DNA of 64,000 bases from Megalobrama amblycephala. Its lineage: Eukaryota; Chordata; Actinopteri; Cypriniformes; Xenocyprididae. Below the pieces are notes generated by a model. That model was given only the letters and a program-made list of their open reading frames with translations, searched no databases and was not told the origin of the DNA. The position numbers were made by a program, and so were the translations under genes. The stretch spans positions 23,934,226 to 23,998,225 of the forward strand of contig NC_063052.1 of NCBI RefSeq assembly GCF_018812025.1. The letters are read 5' to 3'. How positions within the stretch are numbered: the stretch's first letter is position 1; each line of letters starts with the position of its first letter. Shown here piece after piece: positions 11,979-25,007 of the stretch.

Positions 11979-14900
11979 ATAGACACATTACTGTGTTATT
12001 ACTTTAATATATAATAGCCTATGTTTAATACAGTATCACTTCAGTTAAAAACAAAAACACATACTGTCCACTCAAGTGGACATCTGAAAATCTCTTTGAA
12101 AAACAACTGAGGTTGTCATAATTCATGCATGAAAGGGTTAAGTTACCTGGAAATCTTTTGTCCAAAATCCTTTCTTTCATCACATCTTATGTATGTTCAT
12201 TATGTGAAGAAGGTGACCTTTGAAAAGAGCTTCTCTGGAGCTGACCTTGTGTGAGTGGTTCCTCAGAAGTGTCCTGGTACCATGCTGTGTACATACACAC
12301 ACACACACACACACATATAAATATATATGCATATTCAGATCATTATATCCACCTTATTTTGCAGTGCAGAAGTAAGATGTTTTCTGTGCATGTTTGAAAC
12401 TTCCGACTCATTATACAGGTAAATAATAGGTAAATCACTATAAGAATGACAAAGCGCAGTAAACAGGAAAACTATTTGCACTACATTATTAAATGTGTTT
12501 AATAATGACAATACATATGAACTAGAAGCGAATGACACTGGATGACTTGCACATTCAAGTTACAAATCACCAAGTCTGCTCTTATGTTAAAAATGAGGTG
12601 AAAAAACACACACACTTTATAGGCAACAATTTGCATAGCAAACCAAAATCCATGTATTATTAAATAGCAGGCTGTGTGAATGACCAAGGGAAAAAAGGTC
12701 TGGAAGGAAGGATGGGGGTTTAATCCAACACTGCCTGCCACCTCAACCTAGAGAAGTCCTGTGGCCCGTGCTCTCTGTGTTACCCAGCATGCACTGCTCT
12801 CTGCGATTAGCATCTATTAATAATAATGTGTTTTCCCTGACAAACCAGCACACATTACAACATACAAGTGCAATCATCCAATCATCACAAGTGTAGAAAT
12901 GCCACACCATCATTCCAGAGAAAAAAAGTCCATTGATCTTCACCTTCCATCGTTATCCCCATGTTATCCTTCTATCGTTATCACACACACCTCAGCCTTT
13001 CCATTATCCACTTCTGTAGCTGTCAAACTTTCTTGCTTTGTTAACCCATTCAAATCTTTTCCTCTGTCTCTCTCTTTTTTTTAAATGTATAATCTATTCA
13101 AGCCGCTCTAATTCTACGAACTCTGATTCAGTTCAGTAAACTCCAATTAAAGTCTCCAAGTCTTGAGTCCATGAGAGACCAGGTGTCACCATGGTTACGG
13201 TAGAGAGACTGCTGGCTGTCAGTCATTGGTTAGTCAGAGGCAGGACCCAGCTGGGCTTATGAGTGATGAGATATAAAATATTAACATCTTATTAATTATT
13301 GCCAAATGATTTCAACTCATTAAAATAGATACACTTTTTTTGGACGGTCACCATCGAGAATCCACTAAGCGTCTGAATATTTTACATCAAATATATGTTT
13401 GAGAAGTGGTCTTTTTGCTCATGCCAGTTGTATTAAAGGTCGATTGCATCACTTAAACATGACCTTAAACTTAGACTGGTTTTATGGATGTCATTCTTCC
13501 CCTTTGATTGTTTTATTTCACACTAATTAAAAATGCAACCCAAATAGACTTACAAACAAGAAAAGTCTAACCCACCAATCAACGGTGTCATCATAATGTA
13601 GTATGCAAAGGAGTGCTAATGGACTAGTCATGTCTCACACACAGGAGATGTAAATTAGTCATCAATATTTCACATAGTTACACTCTAAAATGACAGCATC
13701 TTTGTCTAGTTTTGACTCTTTATAGATCTCTCTCTTTCCTTTTACTCACACTCAGATGCATCTCTCTCTGCTCTCCTGCTCTCGAAGCAGAAGTCATTGC
13801 CTCTTTGATTAAGAGTTTATTATGTTCCCATAATTCCTGGGTAAATGTCATAGCCGCCCCATGCAGGCAGATTAGCTCCCCACCCCGCAGAAGAGGGAGG
13901 AAAGGAAGCCTCGCGCTCGGGAAAGACTGTGGGATGTTAAACAATCAATATAGAGTGCCAGCCCTCTAGACACCTCTGGAGAAACAAGGACTTGAAGAGC
14001 GAGACATTGTTCTCCAAACAGATTTTCCACATGCATCATGTGTTGTGACCTTGCGCACGATTCATTTTTAGTCATTTCCAAGCATCAGGAAACTGCAGGC
14101 CACAGCTGCAAATATTCCAGTTATTCCAAATAAATAAAATTAATAAATAATGCATTAATGTATAAATTAAAATGTTTTACAATTAAAAAGTATATTTAAA
14201 AATTAAATACACATACAAAAATGAAACTTGCCTTAAGGTTAAATCTCTTCTTGTTTTAGAGCCTAGCAATTGACACTCACAGTAAAGCTTCCATGTGGTT
14301 AAGTATATCTGCTATGTAAACCATCTATCACACATACCGAAATATACGGTACACTCACACACATATTCTTAAAAGTACCCATAGGTGACATTTCTCTGCT
14401 CTGAAAATAAGTCTTTTAGCAGCTGGAGGGGGAAAGACGCAGGACAAAAGATCTGAGCAACAAAGACCCAAGACCAGCCATGTGTAAGAGAGCTATTAAA
14501 AGTGTGCGTGTATGTGTGTGTGTATGAGAGAGAGAGTCATGATTCTCTGTGGCCTTTCACTGTGTACTGCCATATGTATCTTGATCTAAAGAGCTTGTCA
14601 TATGAGAGTCTGAGTGGTTATATACAGGAGAGACACAAACACAATGCTTATGAGAAAACATTTTAGAGACCTATAGAGGAAAGGAAAACTTAATACAGTT
14701 GACCTTTTAAATTTAATATCTTTAAACTAACTTTACCAGCCTATATCGGAAGATCAGTATTTGGGAGAGTTAATCAACAGCTCATAGCTTACTTATATTA
14801 CACACGGACATTTTAAATGCTGTAGGCTACTTTTGCTTTCATTGCGAGAACGTTTTTTATTTTTTTTATTTTTTTATTTTTTTATTATTGCAATATTAAC

Positions 14901-15570
14901 AAACAGAACAAGTTGGTACATGCAAAAAATAAACAATATTTCGAAAATTAGAGAAGAGAAAAAGATAAGAAGAAGAAAAGAGAGAGATCATTGCGAGAAT
15001 GTTCTAAACGTATTATTACCGTATTATTCGTCTTATTCTAAACACTAAACTGATGCACTGCTGCCACCTAGTGCATACAAATCAACACGAGAAAAACCCA
15101 ATGTCATTAAAGTTCAAGATTTCTGAGTAATAAAGCAATACGTGCATTCAATGTTAAAGAACTGAAGAATAGCATTAATGAACATTAATATAAAATGTTC
15201 ATATAATATCGCATAATAGTTCCTAAAATATGGTATGCTACATTATATTATGAAAACATACCACCCATGCTATTCTATGAAACATTCAAACATTAAAGAT
15301 CGAGATTTTTAATTAAAAATTAAGTAAAAAGTTGGAAATTTGAGAACTTTTGTTTGCGTATAAAAAGTTGCCGTAGAAAATTAAGCAAATGACATTAACA
15401 GTGTACTATCATAACAAATGATTTCCTTGTGAATGAAGGGATACATTCAGAAGGTCATTTATTATTTTTAGTATTAGAGTATGAGTACAAATAGTTAATA
15501 AAATCACAAAAATGAGTAAGTGCAATCAACATATTTGGAGACAAACAAAGTAATAAAGCCAATCTAAATC
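11979..15570. other. Intergenic region between mrpl3 and ptpn23
   Basis: No gene is seen. It contains a (CA)n/(TA)n microsatellite at about 12293-12332, a T-rich run at 14853-14889 and a purine-rich run at 14950-14990. A more GC-rich island at about 13760-13990 stands out from its surroundings and could be a conserved non-coding element, but the sequence alone does not show it. Confidence 0.5.
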
Positions 15571-15577
15571 GCTTATG

Positions 15578-15660
15578 TATGGTGACGTACTTCCGGTGAC
15601 GTATTTGTTTTGAAGACGAGTCAAAGGTAGGACCGTCAGGCGGATCGGGGCGTCAAGTTT
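15578..15660 (+). promoter_or_regulatory. ptpn23: Probable ptpn23 core promoter: paired CRE-like sites around an ETS site
   Basis: TGACGTAC at 15583-15590 and TGACGTAT at 15597-15604 flank ACTTCCGG at 15589-15596. CREB/ATF half-palindromes next to an ETS core are typical of TATA-less housekeeping promoters. They lie about 170 bases upstream of the initiator ATG at 15771. The start site itself cannot be read from the sequence. Confidence 0.55.
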
Positions 15661-15770
15661 TCTGATCAAATCGAGATATAATTAGCTTCGTCTTTTTAAG
15701 TAAGTAAAAAAAACTGTATTAAACTGTTGAAAACTCGTGTTAAGTTGAAATAATACCTCGTGGAGGCGAT

Positions 15771-18700
15771 ATGGAGGCCGTTCCCAGGATGCCGATGATT
15801 TGGCTGGAGTTGAAGGAAGCGGGGGACTTTCAGTTCACTTCCCCTGTCAGACAGGTGAGACAATCCGTGTCCCAGTAATCCAGCTTGTTGTTACACAACA
15901 GTGATCAGCTCCAGAAAGAAACATTCCTGTTATGTACTCTTTGAGCTCCGTAACTTAAACTCCTTAAAGAATAGCTATTTGCTTGTCTTGTAATTTAGGG
16001 ATTAAAGTATGGCTAAAAGGACTTTTTTTTCAATACATAAGATTAACTGGATTGAAAGCGATGAAAATCTTTACACTGATTATAAGTTAGGATAGTATTC
16101 TTAAGAAAACATGTTTTGTTTTAAATATTTTGATTAAAGACATGAAAATGAAGAAACGCCTTGAATATTGTGCAATATTCCATCGTCAGTTTAACATGGG
16201 GTGAATTCAGGTACATTGGGACACTTTTTCACAGGCATCTCAATAACAAAAATTTCCCAATCAACCTGAATTTACCCTATATATTTCTATCTATTATAAG
16301 TACTGCTTAAGTCAAGTCAAGTCACCTTTATTTATATAGCGCTTTTTACAATGCATATTGTGTCAAAGCAGCTTTACAGTGATAACTTGTATATAATTTT
16401 GGCTGTACAGTAGCTCTTAAAGAAAATGGTGCCAATGCAGGCAGATACAAAGCACTGTTAAATATCAGATGTCAAGTGTCCCCAACTAAGCAAGCCAATG
16501 GTGACAGCGGCAAGGAACCCAAACTTCAACAGGTGTCAAATAGGTGTTAAATGGAGAAAAAAAGTGCTTTGTTACCGATAGGATAGCAGCATAACACTCA
16601 GAATCTGTATTGTAATCTTTTGTAGGTAGCTGTCTTTTTTTTTTTAACAAATGATTTCAAGGGCTATATTACAGCATTTATTTTATTATGAAACTGATAT
16701 TTTCATGGTCTTTGTGCTTGTAAGCATATGGCTTGTGTAACCTGGTCATTTGTAAACCAAATGATCTCCCTTTTTTGCTAGACTTATTTTTACACATTTG
16801 CATTTAGCCAACAAAAGGATCCTGCCTGATCGAGATTGTTTTCTACTGTGTATGACAGTAACATTGGTGTCAATTGCATTGGAAGAAAAATATAACGGTA
16901 TTCTTTCCCTCTCTTTTGTCCCAGTACATTCAAATAAACTATGGTGAGAACCCCGAGAACTACAATGAGTCACTGAAGAGGCTGGAGCAACTTAGACAGG
17001 TGGGTTGGATCAATGAGATTGTGGGAAATGTAGTTGCACACTTGTATAAAAAGGTTGTTGATGAAGATTGCATTGAAATTCATTTTATTCTCAGACTGTG
17101 GTAAACATCCCAAGGGATTTTGAAGGCTGCAGCACTCTTCGAAAGTACTGTGGTCAGCTGCACTTTCTGCAGAGTCGTGTTCCTATGGCATCTGGTCAGG
17201 AGGCTGCAGTGCCTGTGACTTGGTAAAATTATGCCATTGGTGCTTGCATTGATATACCATACTTGCTACAGTCGATATGCACGATGTGTGGTAGTCATGT
17301 AATTTTAGCTTTCCTGCTTTCTTTCTGCTTGCAGGATTGACATGTTCTCAGGGAGGAATATCACACATGATGATATTAACTATGAGCAGGCTTGTGTCTT
17401 GTATAACCTGGGTGAGTTAATTGCAACCAAAGCATCAGCACACATATGCATTGCTACAATTGTTTTGCATAATAATTCATCTAACAACAATCCCTCTAAT
17501 GCATTTTTAGGTGCATTGCACTCGCTGCTGGGAGCTGTGGATAACCGCCTGTCTGAAGAGGTGAACATGCACGCTTACATATATTTGCAATTAAGAAATG
17601 TTATGCCACTAACCTTTTTCTCCTTGTTTGTGCATGCATTTCTTGGTGTGTTAAGGGGATGAAAGTGTCCTGTACCCATTTCCAGTGTTCTGCCGGGGCT
17701 TTTGCTTACCTCAGAGACCACTACAATCACAGCTACAGCTCTGACATGAGTGGCCAGGCACTGTCAGTCAACATCAGCCTCATGCTGGTAAACACAGTCT
17801 ACCACACAAATGCTACTTTTATTATCTGGAAAAATCCACTTTAATCAGACAACCTCTCCTCTCATTTTCTGTTTGTCTTTCTCTCTGAAGGCACAGGCTC
17901 AAGAGTGTCTCTTGGAGAAAACTCTACTAGACAACAGAAAGAGTCATTTAATAGCAAAGATTTGTGCCCAGGTTTGAAGTTCTACACATGTGCTTATCTA
18001 TCAAGATGACAGCAAGCCTTTGATTTACAGAGCACTTTCCTCTTCAACACTAATGTCTGATTGCAGGTGTGTGACTATTATAAGGATTGTCTGAGGGTGT
18101 TGGATAATTCTGAATGTGTGCCAGGAAGGATTCAGAAAGAGTGGAGGAAACTCGTCAGCATGAAAATCAGCTACTTCAGGGCCATCACACATGTGAGACC
18201 ACCACACTCACTATATTAAAGGGATAGTTCACCCAAAAATAAAAATTCTCTCATCATGTACTCACCCTCAAGTTGTTCCAAACCTGTATGAATTTCTCTC
18301 TTGTTGAACACAAAAGAAGATATTTTGAGGAATATGGGTAACCAAACAGTTGATGGACCCCATTGACTTCCATAGTATGAAAAAAAACAAAAAAAACAGG
18401 GGGCCCATCAACTGTTTGGTTACCCATATTCTTCAAAATATCTTCTTTTGTGTTCAGCAGAAGAAAGATTTAAGTGAACTATTTAGGGCTGCCCCCTAAA
18501 AGTCGATTAATCGTTAGTCAACTAGAAGTGGCTTAGTCGACCAAAATCATATTAGTCGGTTAGTCACAGGGGAAAAAAAAACTGTTGGTGAACAGACTGT
18601 TAACGGCGGGTCATTGTGATGATTACAGTATGTCAGGCAGGAAATCCAAACTTTCGCCTATAATCCATTGACCTCAAGTATGGCTTATCATTTAAAACAT

Positions 18701-21700
18701 GTAATTAGTTGCAACTTTACATTGCTTCTCGCTCTAACATTAACCTAGATAAATGTGTGCTATTAGGAATATACAGGGTTGGGGAAAAATACATCAAAAT
18801 GTATTTTAAAATAAAATACAAAATACCTTAATTTTAAATGTATCAAAATAAACTACAAAATACAACAGCCACAAAATGTATCAAAATAAAATACTGTATT
18901 TTTGTATTTTAAAAATACTAAAAAATACTTTTACAAGGGAGCATGAAATTTCTTCGCAAACCTACCATCAGTTGGCCTATTTGATCTATCCCTTCATCAT
19001 TACACTGACTCAGTTGATTAACAGATCAAATATTAACATATTCCTGTGTTCGCCCAGACGAAATTTAGTTTTAAAGTAACCAAGAGTTTAATTTTTAACA
19101 GTTTGCGAATGGCTTATAATTGTATCCTAATTTAGTTACTTGATGTTTGGTAACGAAGGGCCTACTTTGCATCAGCAACACGACTCAATGACAAACAAGT
19201 CATTCACAAGAAGACACTGATGGCACCTGTATTCATAGCAACTAGTTTATAACTATTTAATCATTTGATTGTTAATGATAAATATAGGGGGCTGCTGCTC
19301 AGTATAATTGTTTTCAAGAAAACTATGTAAATTTAACTATTTAGCCTAGGCTACTAAAACGAACACCAAAACTTGATATCTGTTCTGAACGAGTCTAGGG
19401 AAACCACTGAGAAAGCACCAATCAGAGGTTGCATTTTTATGATGTCATCATGTAGACTTCTTACAAAGTATTTTACAGTATTTTAAAAATACAAAACTAA
19501 AGTATTTTGATACAAAATACAAAGCCGTTTTCATCAACCCTATCAAATACAAATTACAAAATACTATTTTGTATTTGAAATACATGTATCATAAATACTG
19601 CCCATCTCTGGGAATATATCCAAGTGTTTGTGCGCAGTGTGGAAGCTAAAGTATTAACGCGCTTACCTCAAGACATGGAGGCGCCGACGCAATGACTTGC
19701 ATTTTTTTCTGATGATAGCGGAAACAACATACTCAGTCATTTTTTTTGTCATACAGATAAGAGTAATACATCATTACAAACTGTATTTGTGTAAACTCAC
19801 AATAACAAAACATTGTGCCTTTGTAAAATAAAGAAAAAACTAGATGTGCTTTCTGCTGTCTCGGTCTCAACTCAGCATATAGCCTACTTGCCTCACATAC
19901 ATGAGAAATATATCTATAGAAAGCTTGAAATGTCTACTTTTAAATTAACTAATTCAAATAAAAAAATTACTCTCTGCTTATGTAATCCACAGGAAAGGTG
20001 CATTTCTATAGGCGCATTCACTATACTGTGGAAATGAGAGTCAGCATTGTCAATATATACATTGCTTATATATATAATGAAAGCTCATTATGGTTTAGTA
20101 TTCTTCTCAGTATATATTTAAGTAATTAGATTAATATATGTATATGCAATTAGTCGACTAATGGTTTAAATGAATGACTAATAGTCAAGTAGAAATTTTT
20201 TTAGTTGGGGCAGCCCTAGAACTATCCCTTTAATGCATTTTCACAGACTTGTTGGTTATTTTCATAAACCATGCCTCATTTAATTTTCATTAGTTACACA
20301 TGGGAAAGCAGTCAGAGGAACAGCAGAAACATGGAGAAGCAGTAAGTGTGTGTTTGTGTGCATTTGTTTTTAGTTGTGCATACTTTTTGACTTGACATTT
20401 GGAATTAAATGTGCTATTATTTTATTATTATATATTATTAGTAATTTCTATTATTAAATATTTTTTATTTATGTTTTGTTGGCTGATATTTGATGTTTTT
20501 GTGACGTAAAAACACTTGGTGTACCTGAGTACCACTGCACAATATGGTCATAATATCCTCTGATAACAGTGTGAGGTCGCCTGCTGTTTCTCCACAGGTT
20601 GCATACTTTCAGTTCTCCCTCGACAAACTTAATGAGGCAATTAAGCAGAGCAAGGTAAAGATTCTCATACACCCACACACAACCCACCTGTTCATTATGC
20701 ACATTTACATGTGTACTCCTTGACCTTTTCAGGGTCAACCAGAACATGTACAGGAAGCTTTGAAATTCACGATGGATGTGATTGGTGGAAAGTAAGATCT
20801 TAAATGTATTATTATTATTATTATTATACCCAAATCACATCTGAGTCTTAAAAGTTTTCAGTGTATGCTGTGGTATTTAATTTCTCCAAAAGAGTTTTTA
20901 AAATATTTTATTAATGTAATTTTCTCCTACTTTTTGTCTGTTTCAGATATAACTCGGCTAAGAAAGACAATGACTTCATTTACCATGAGTCTGTGCCCGG
21001 TCTGGACACATTGGTGGCAGTAAAAGGTATACAAACAGCTCTCATATGTCTTTTAAAATGATCATAAGGAATTTAGAAATCATTTTCCTCCTTTGGTACT
21101 CTGGCATCTGCTACACAGGTGCATCTTTGGTGAAACCCCTACCTGTGAACCTAACTGATCAAAGTGTCACTGGTCCTGACCTCTTTTCAAAACTTGTTCC
21201 CATGGCAACTCATGAGGCCTCATCCCTTTACAGGTCAGCTGGTATACTGATAACATGCTTCACTGATGTTACTTTAAATGTTTAAAAGTCTATGTAGAAA
21301 GTTTTTGTTTTTAACCATTGTCTCTTCTCTCTCTCTCTCTCTTAGTGAGGAGAAGGCAAAGTTACTTAGGGACATAGTGGCTAAAATAGAGGACAAAAAC
21401 CAAATCCTTGAGTAAGTTACTCATAAAAACAAATATTGACCTAAAAAAAGAATTTTCTGTCATAAATTACTCACCCTTAAAGAACATCATCCAGGTTTCC
21501 AGCAACGATGAGCAAATAATGACAGAATTTTCATTTTTGGGGAAACTTACTCTTTAAAAGTGAATCTACTCTGTGTGTCTTTTACAGTAGCTGATATTTT
21601 TTTCCTCTTTTCTCGATTTATGCAGAAAATTTATGGAGTCTCTAAGCAGTGACTCGGTGTATAAAATTGACATGTTTAAGTCTCTGCCTGACGCTCTATT

Positions 21701-24700
21701 GGAAAAATGTGCATTTCTCAGTGTACGACCAGACACTGTCAAGAACCTCGTCCAGGCCATGCAAGGTGAGACATAGACACACAAAAACTTAAAATGATGA
21801 CAAAAATGTGAAATTTGTGATAATTGAATGTGCAGTCTGCCATTCTACTAAATGTTTATTTTTTATGAGTCATTTCAACATTAAAACAAAGATTCTATGA
21901 TCTGTGAAATGTGTCTGTGATATTTATGAATAAGTACCATACTATTATCATTTAATTCATAATTTGCTATCATTTGCTATCATTTGCTATTATTGTTTGT
22001 GTTTTTGATGGATTTGATGACATCCAATCATGTGTGTGTGTTGCAGCACTATCTAATGTTTACACTGATGTGGGTTCATCTCTGGACGAGATCCGTAGTG
22101 CCCTTGAGGAAGATGAGGCTGGAGAGAAGAGTTTAATGGAGGTTGTGGGGCAGAAGGGATTGTTGGCCAGATCTGCAGTCTTGCAGGAGATTCAGAAAGA
22201 GTTGAAGAAATATGAAGCTGCTCATCAGGCAGCTAGCAACACCAACACTGAGCTCCACAGAGCCATGAACCAGCACATACCAAACCTACGCCTATTACAG
22301 GGATCTGTTGAGGAACTCAGAAAGAGCCTGCCTCAGCCACAACTCAATCAAGGTAAAAGTGTTTTTTACAGATGTACATGTACATTGAATGACATAGAAG
22401 TTATCTGTGTTCATTCATTATGTGCTTTCTTCTAAGATGAAACATCATCCTTGCAAAAAATAAAGACTATTCTTGGCAAAGTTGATGAAATGCGAAAGCA
22501 GAGGATCTCATTGGAGAGTCAGCTCCGTGACCTTATTCATAAAGATGACATCACTGGAGTCCTGGTAACCACAGATCGTGCTGAGATCAAGGTTAATGAC
22601 CAATTGAAACTGTACTGCCTTTTCTTTATCACTTTGTGCTGCTCTGCTGTCGATTCATATTGAACAAATGACCATGTTACTCTCTATCCCTCTTTCCCTC
22701 TGTCCTCTCTTTCAGACATTGTTTGCAGAGCAGTTGAAGAAATATGATCAGCTGAAGGGATATATAGAACAGAACTTGGCTGCTCAGGATAACATCCTGA
22801 AAGCCCTGACAGAAGCGAATGTGCAGTATGCCCCTGTTCGCAAGACACTCATGCTCACAGAGCAACAGTATGTTTTTATCTCTGTATTTTCATAGTCAAA
22901 AGACTCACTTCTCAAGTGTTAGTATCCGTTTCAGAGACAGTAAGTGTAATCCTCTTATTTTGTCCTGAAGATGGAACGAGACTGTGCAATCCCTGATTGC
23001 CTCATTTGAGGCATATGAGGACTTAATCAAGAAGGCTGAGGAAGGCAGAGACTTCTATCAGGATCTGGACAAGAAGACCACTGGCCTGTTGGACAAAACA
23101 AAGTCCTGTTGCCAAACCAGAGAGGAGGAACGAGTTGCCTTGCTGGAAAAGTAAGTTGTCTCAAGTAGAAGGGTATGATATTGTGGTTAGAATTTTTTTT
23201 TTTTTTTTTTTTTTAATTTCTGTACACTGTTTGAAGAAACAGTCACCTGGAGATATAAGATCAAGTACCTTGACTTACAGTAGACAAGATTCAGATTTCA
23301 GTAAATTTTTACATTGTTGGTTGCCTATGTTTGCATTGAATCTGCAACCTACTTTTCAGTGTGAATTATGAACTAGTAGACTACCACCACTTAATACATA
23401 CCTTTAGTATTAAGTGGTGGTAGTCTACTAGTTCCTTTTTCAAATGGCCTTTTAACAATGTATCTCATTCCATGCTTGTCTGACATACTACTTTCTGCAG
23501 GGAGATTGGAAAAGGGCCACCTCCTAGACCTGCTGCCCGAAAGCCTGTGGTCGGCCAGAAAGTTGTTGGTTCTAGAACCGGCCCCTCCAGTCTTGAATCT
23601 GTAGGTCCTTCTGTTGCCTCTTTTGAAGATCTCCCACAAGAACTACGAAGCCTTCCTCCAAATCTGAATTTGCCCCGAGGTCCAGTACTTCCCAATACTG
23701 TTCCCCATGGTGGAAGCCCATTTCCCCCAGCTCGGTTTCCAAACCCCCAATTTCCAACTACAGATCCAAAGCAACAGCTGTCTCACAATCTCCCACAAAA
23801 TCAGGCCCCTTATGGCCAGCCCTTTGCACCCATGCAAATCCCTGGGATGTCACCACAGCAGTTCCAGGTAAGATCATCCGGAGGCATCACACATGTCCAT
23901 CCTCAGGTTAATCAATCGAACACCCCACAGGTGCCTTCTCAGGGGTACAATCCAGCTCTCTGGCAGCAAGCTCACAGTGGGCCCATTGCTGTTACAGGGG
24001 GTTATTCTGTGCCTCCACAAATGGGACAGATTCCCCAAAATTCCATTAGGCCTGGTTTACCCGGACAACCACAAGTATCCTTGCCAAACTCTCTTGGGCA
24101 GCAGATGCCAACTGGCATGACTCAGTCTTCCTCTGTCCAACAGATCATACAGGGAACACAGAGCCAAAGCTTTACCACCCAACCTAGACAAAGCATCCCC
24201 TCAACCACACCAAGAAGTGCATTTCCTGGGCAAATCCTTCCCCCTTTCCCACCTGGACAGGTCCAAGCTCCTATGCAAGGCCAAACACAGCAACAGCCTG
24301 GCCTCCCCTCAGGTTACCGACCCACATTAGGTCCTCAAATCCAACCCCAGCATGGTCTACCTAGCCAACTGTCCCATCCTCAACAGTTCCATCCTGGACA
24401 ACTTCCACAAAACAGGCCTCAACCTTATATGGGGTATACATCTTTTTCATCTTTGCAACCTCAGCAAATCCCTGCACCCCAGCAAGTACATCCAGGATCT
24501 CAAATCTTTCCACAGGCACCCTTGAGCCAAAACTCCCAAATTCCTTTTGGTGCTCATCCACACAGTCAGCCCCAAATGCCAACAGGAGCTGTACCACCAC
24601 AAAGTAATATGTACTCATTTGCACCAACACACATGGGCCAACAACCTATGGGTCAACAGACCATTCCACCCCAATTCAACACAATGTTTAATGGCCCAGG

Positions 24701-25007
24701 GGGGCAACCCATGTACACTCCTGGTCAAAGCCAAATACTTGGCCCTCAAAATGTGTCTCACCAGTCATCAGGACAAGCAGCTGCCGCAGTGATGGACAAT
24801 CCAGTTCCACCATCCCTTGCCAGCACCCTCATTCCTACACCATCACCAGTTCAGGTTTCATCCCAGAACCAGATCTCCACTCCAGGACTAGGTGTACCAT
24901 CCTCTTCCACATCAAGTGCTGCTCCAACTGATGAGATGAGGTCCAACTCCTCTACGGTTCTGGATTTTCTTCAGAACAAGGTGGATAATATCAGCATTAA
25001 GTCCTAA
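15771..25007 (+). CDS. ptpn23: ptpn23/HD-PTP homologue without the phosphatase domain, 20 exons, 1205 aa
   Basis: HD-PTP is an endosomal ESCRT adaptor that bridges ESCRT-0/I and CHMP4 during multivesicular-body sorting. Exons: 15771-15854, 16925-16999, 17095-17222, 17335-17411, 17511-17560, 17656-17787, 17891-17971, 18067-18192, 20294-20341, 20598-20654, 20733-20791, 20947-21026, 21119-21233, 21346-21411, 21626-21765, 22047-22352, 22437-22591, 22716-22867, 22971-23150 and 23501-25007. All introns are GT-AG and the joined frame is open (3618 nt). Residues 1 to about 371 form the Bro1 domain: the start MEAVPRMPMIW is that of PTPN23 and not ALIX, followed by YGENPENYNE and KVSCTHFQC. Residues about 372-704 are the helical V domain, and 705-1205 a Pro/Gln-rich tail. 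Human PTPN23 has about 1636 residues with a C-terminal PTP domain; here a TAA ends the protein inside the proline-rich exon. Assignment to the family is firm; which teleost paralogue it is cannot be told. Confidence 0.93.
16315..16545. repeat. Retroposon tail in ptpn23 intron 1
   Basis: Contains ACCTTTATTTATATAGCGC, then CAAAGCAGCTTTACAGT and GGCAAGGAACCCAAAC, words I recognise from a very common fish retroposon 3' region. The class (LINE or derived SINE) is uncertain. Confidence 0.6.
18484..20218. mobile_element. hAT-type element, TIR TAGGGCTGCCCC, middle layer
   Basis: Starts TAGGGCTGCCCCCTAAAAG and ends TTGGGGCAGCCCTA. It is flanked by the 8-bp target duplication GAACTATT (18476-18483) / GAACTATC (20219-20226), 7 of 8 matching, as expected for hAT transposition. 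The interior is interrupted by the element at 18774-19610. No transposase is seen. Confidence 0.85.
18774..19610. mobile_element. hAT-type element, TIR CAGGGTTGGGG/CAGAGATGGGC, inner layer
   Basis: 837 bp flanked by a perfect 8-bp target duplication GGAATATA (18766-18773 and 19611-19618). Both ends are rich in AAATACAAAATA words in inverted orientation. It interrupts the middle-layer element, so it is the youngest insertion of the nest. Non-autonomous. Confidence 0.85.
23501..25007 (+). other. ptpn23: ptpn23 terminal exon: Pro/Gln-rich region and stop
   Basis: Encodes residues 704-1205. It starts with EIGKGPPPRPAARKPVV, the position of the STAM2/TSG101-binding core that in human reads PPPRPTAPKP (from memory); the PTAP is PAAR here. 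The family-conserved LPQELRSLPPN follows at about 23635. The remainder is P/Q/S-rich with no P(T/S)AP tetrapeptide. It ends NSSTVLDFLQNKVDNISIKS then TAA (25005-25007), which may be a divergent version of the end of the human proline-rich region, just before the PTP domain would begin. Confidence 0.85.

Larger units (their letters stand above)
18216..20234. mobile_element. Foldback DNA transposon, TIR TTAAAGGGATAGTTC, outer layer of a nest in ptpn23 intron 8
   Basis: The left end TTAAAGGGATAGTTCACCC pairs with the right end GAACTATCCCTTTAA. Without the insert at 18484-20218 it is under 300 bp. Its body contains a hairpin: 18305-18365 (from GAACACAAAAGAAGATATTT) is the reverse complement of about 18400-18465. 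It is the oldest of the three layers, since the others interrupt it. Confidence 0.8.

Noticed and set aside
23547..25007. Independent 486-residue proline-rich protein
   Set aside because: It is the continuation of the ptpn23 frame from exon 19 through the acceptor at 23499-23500.
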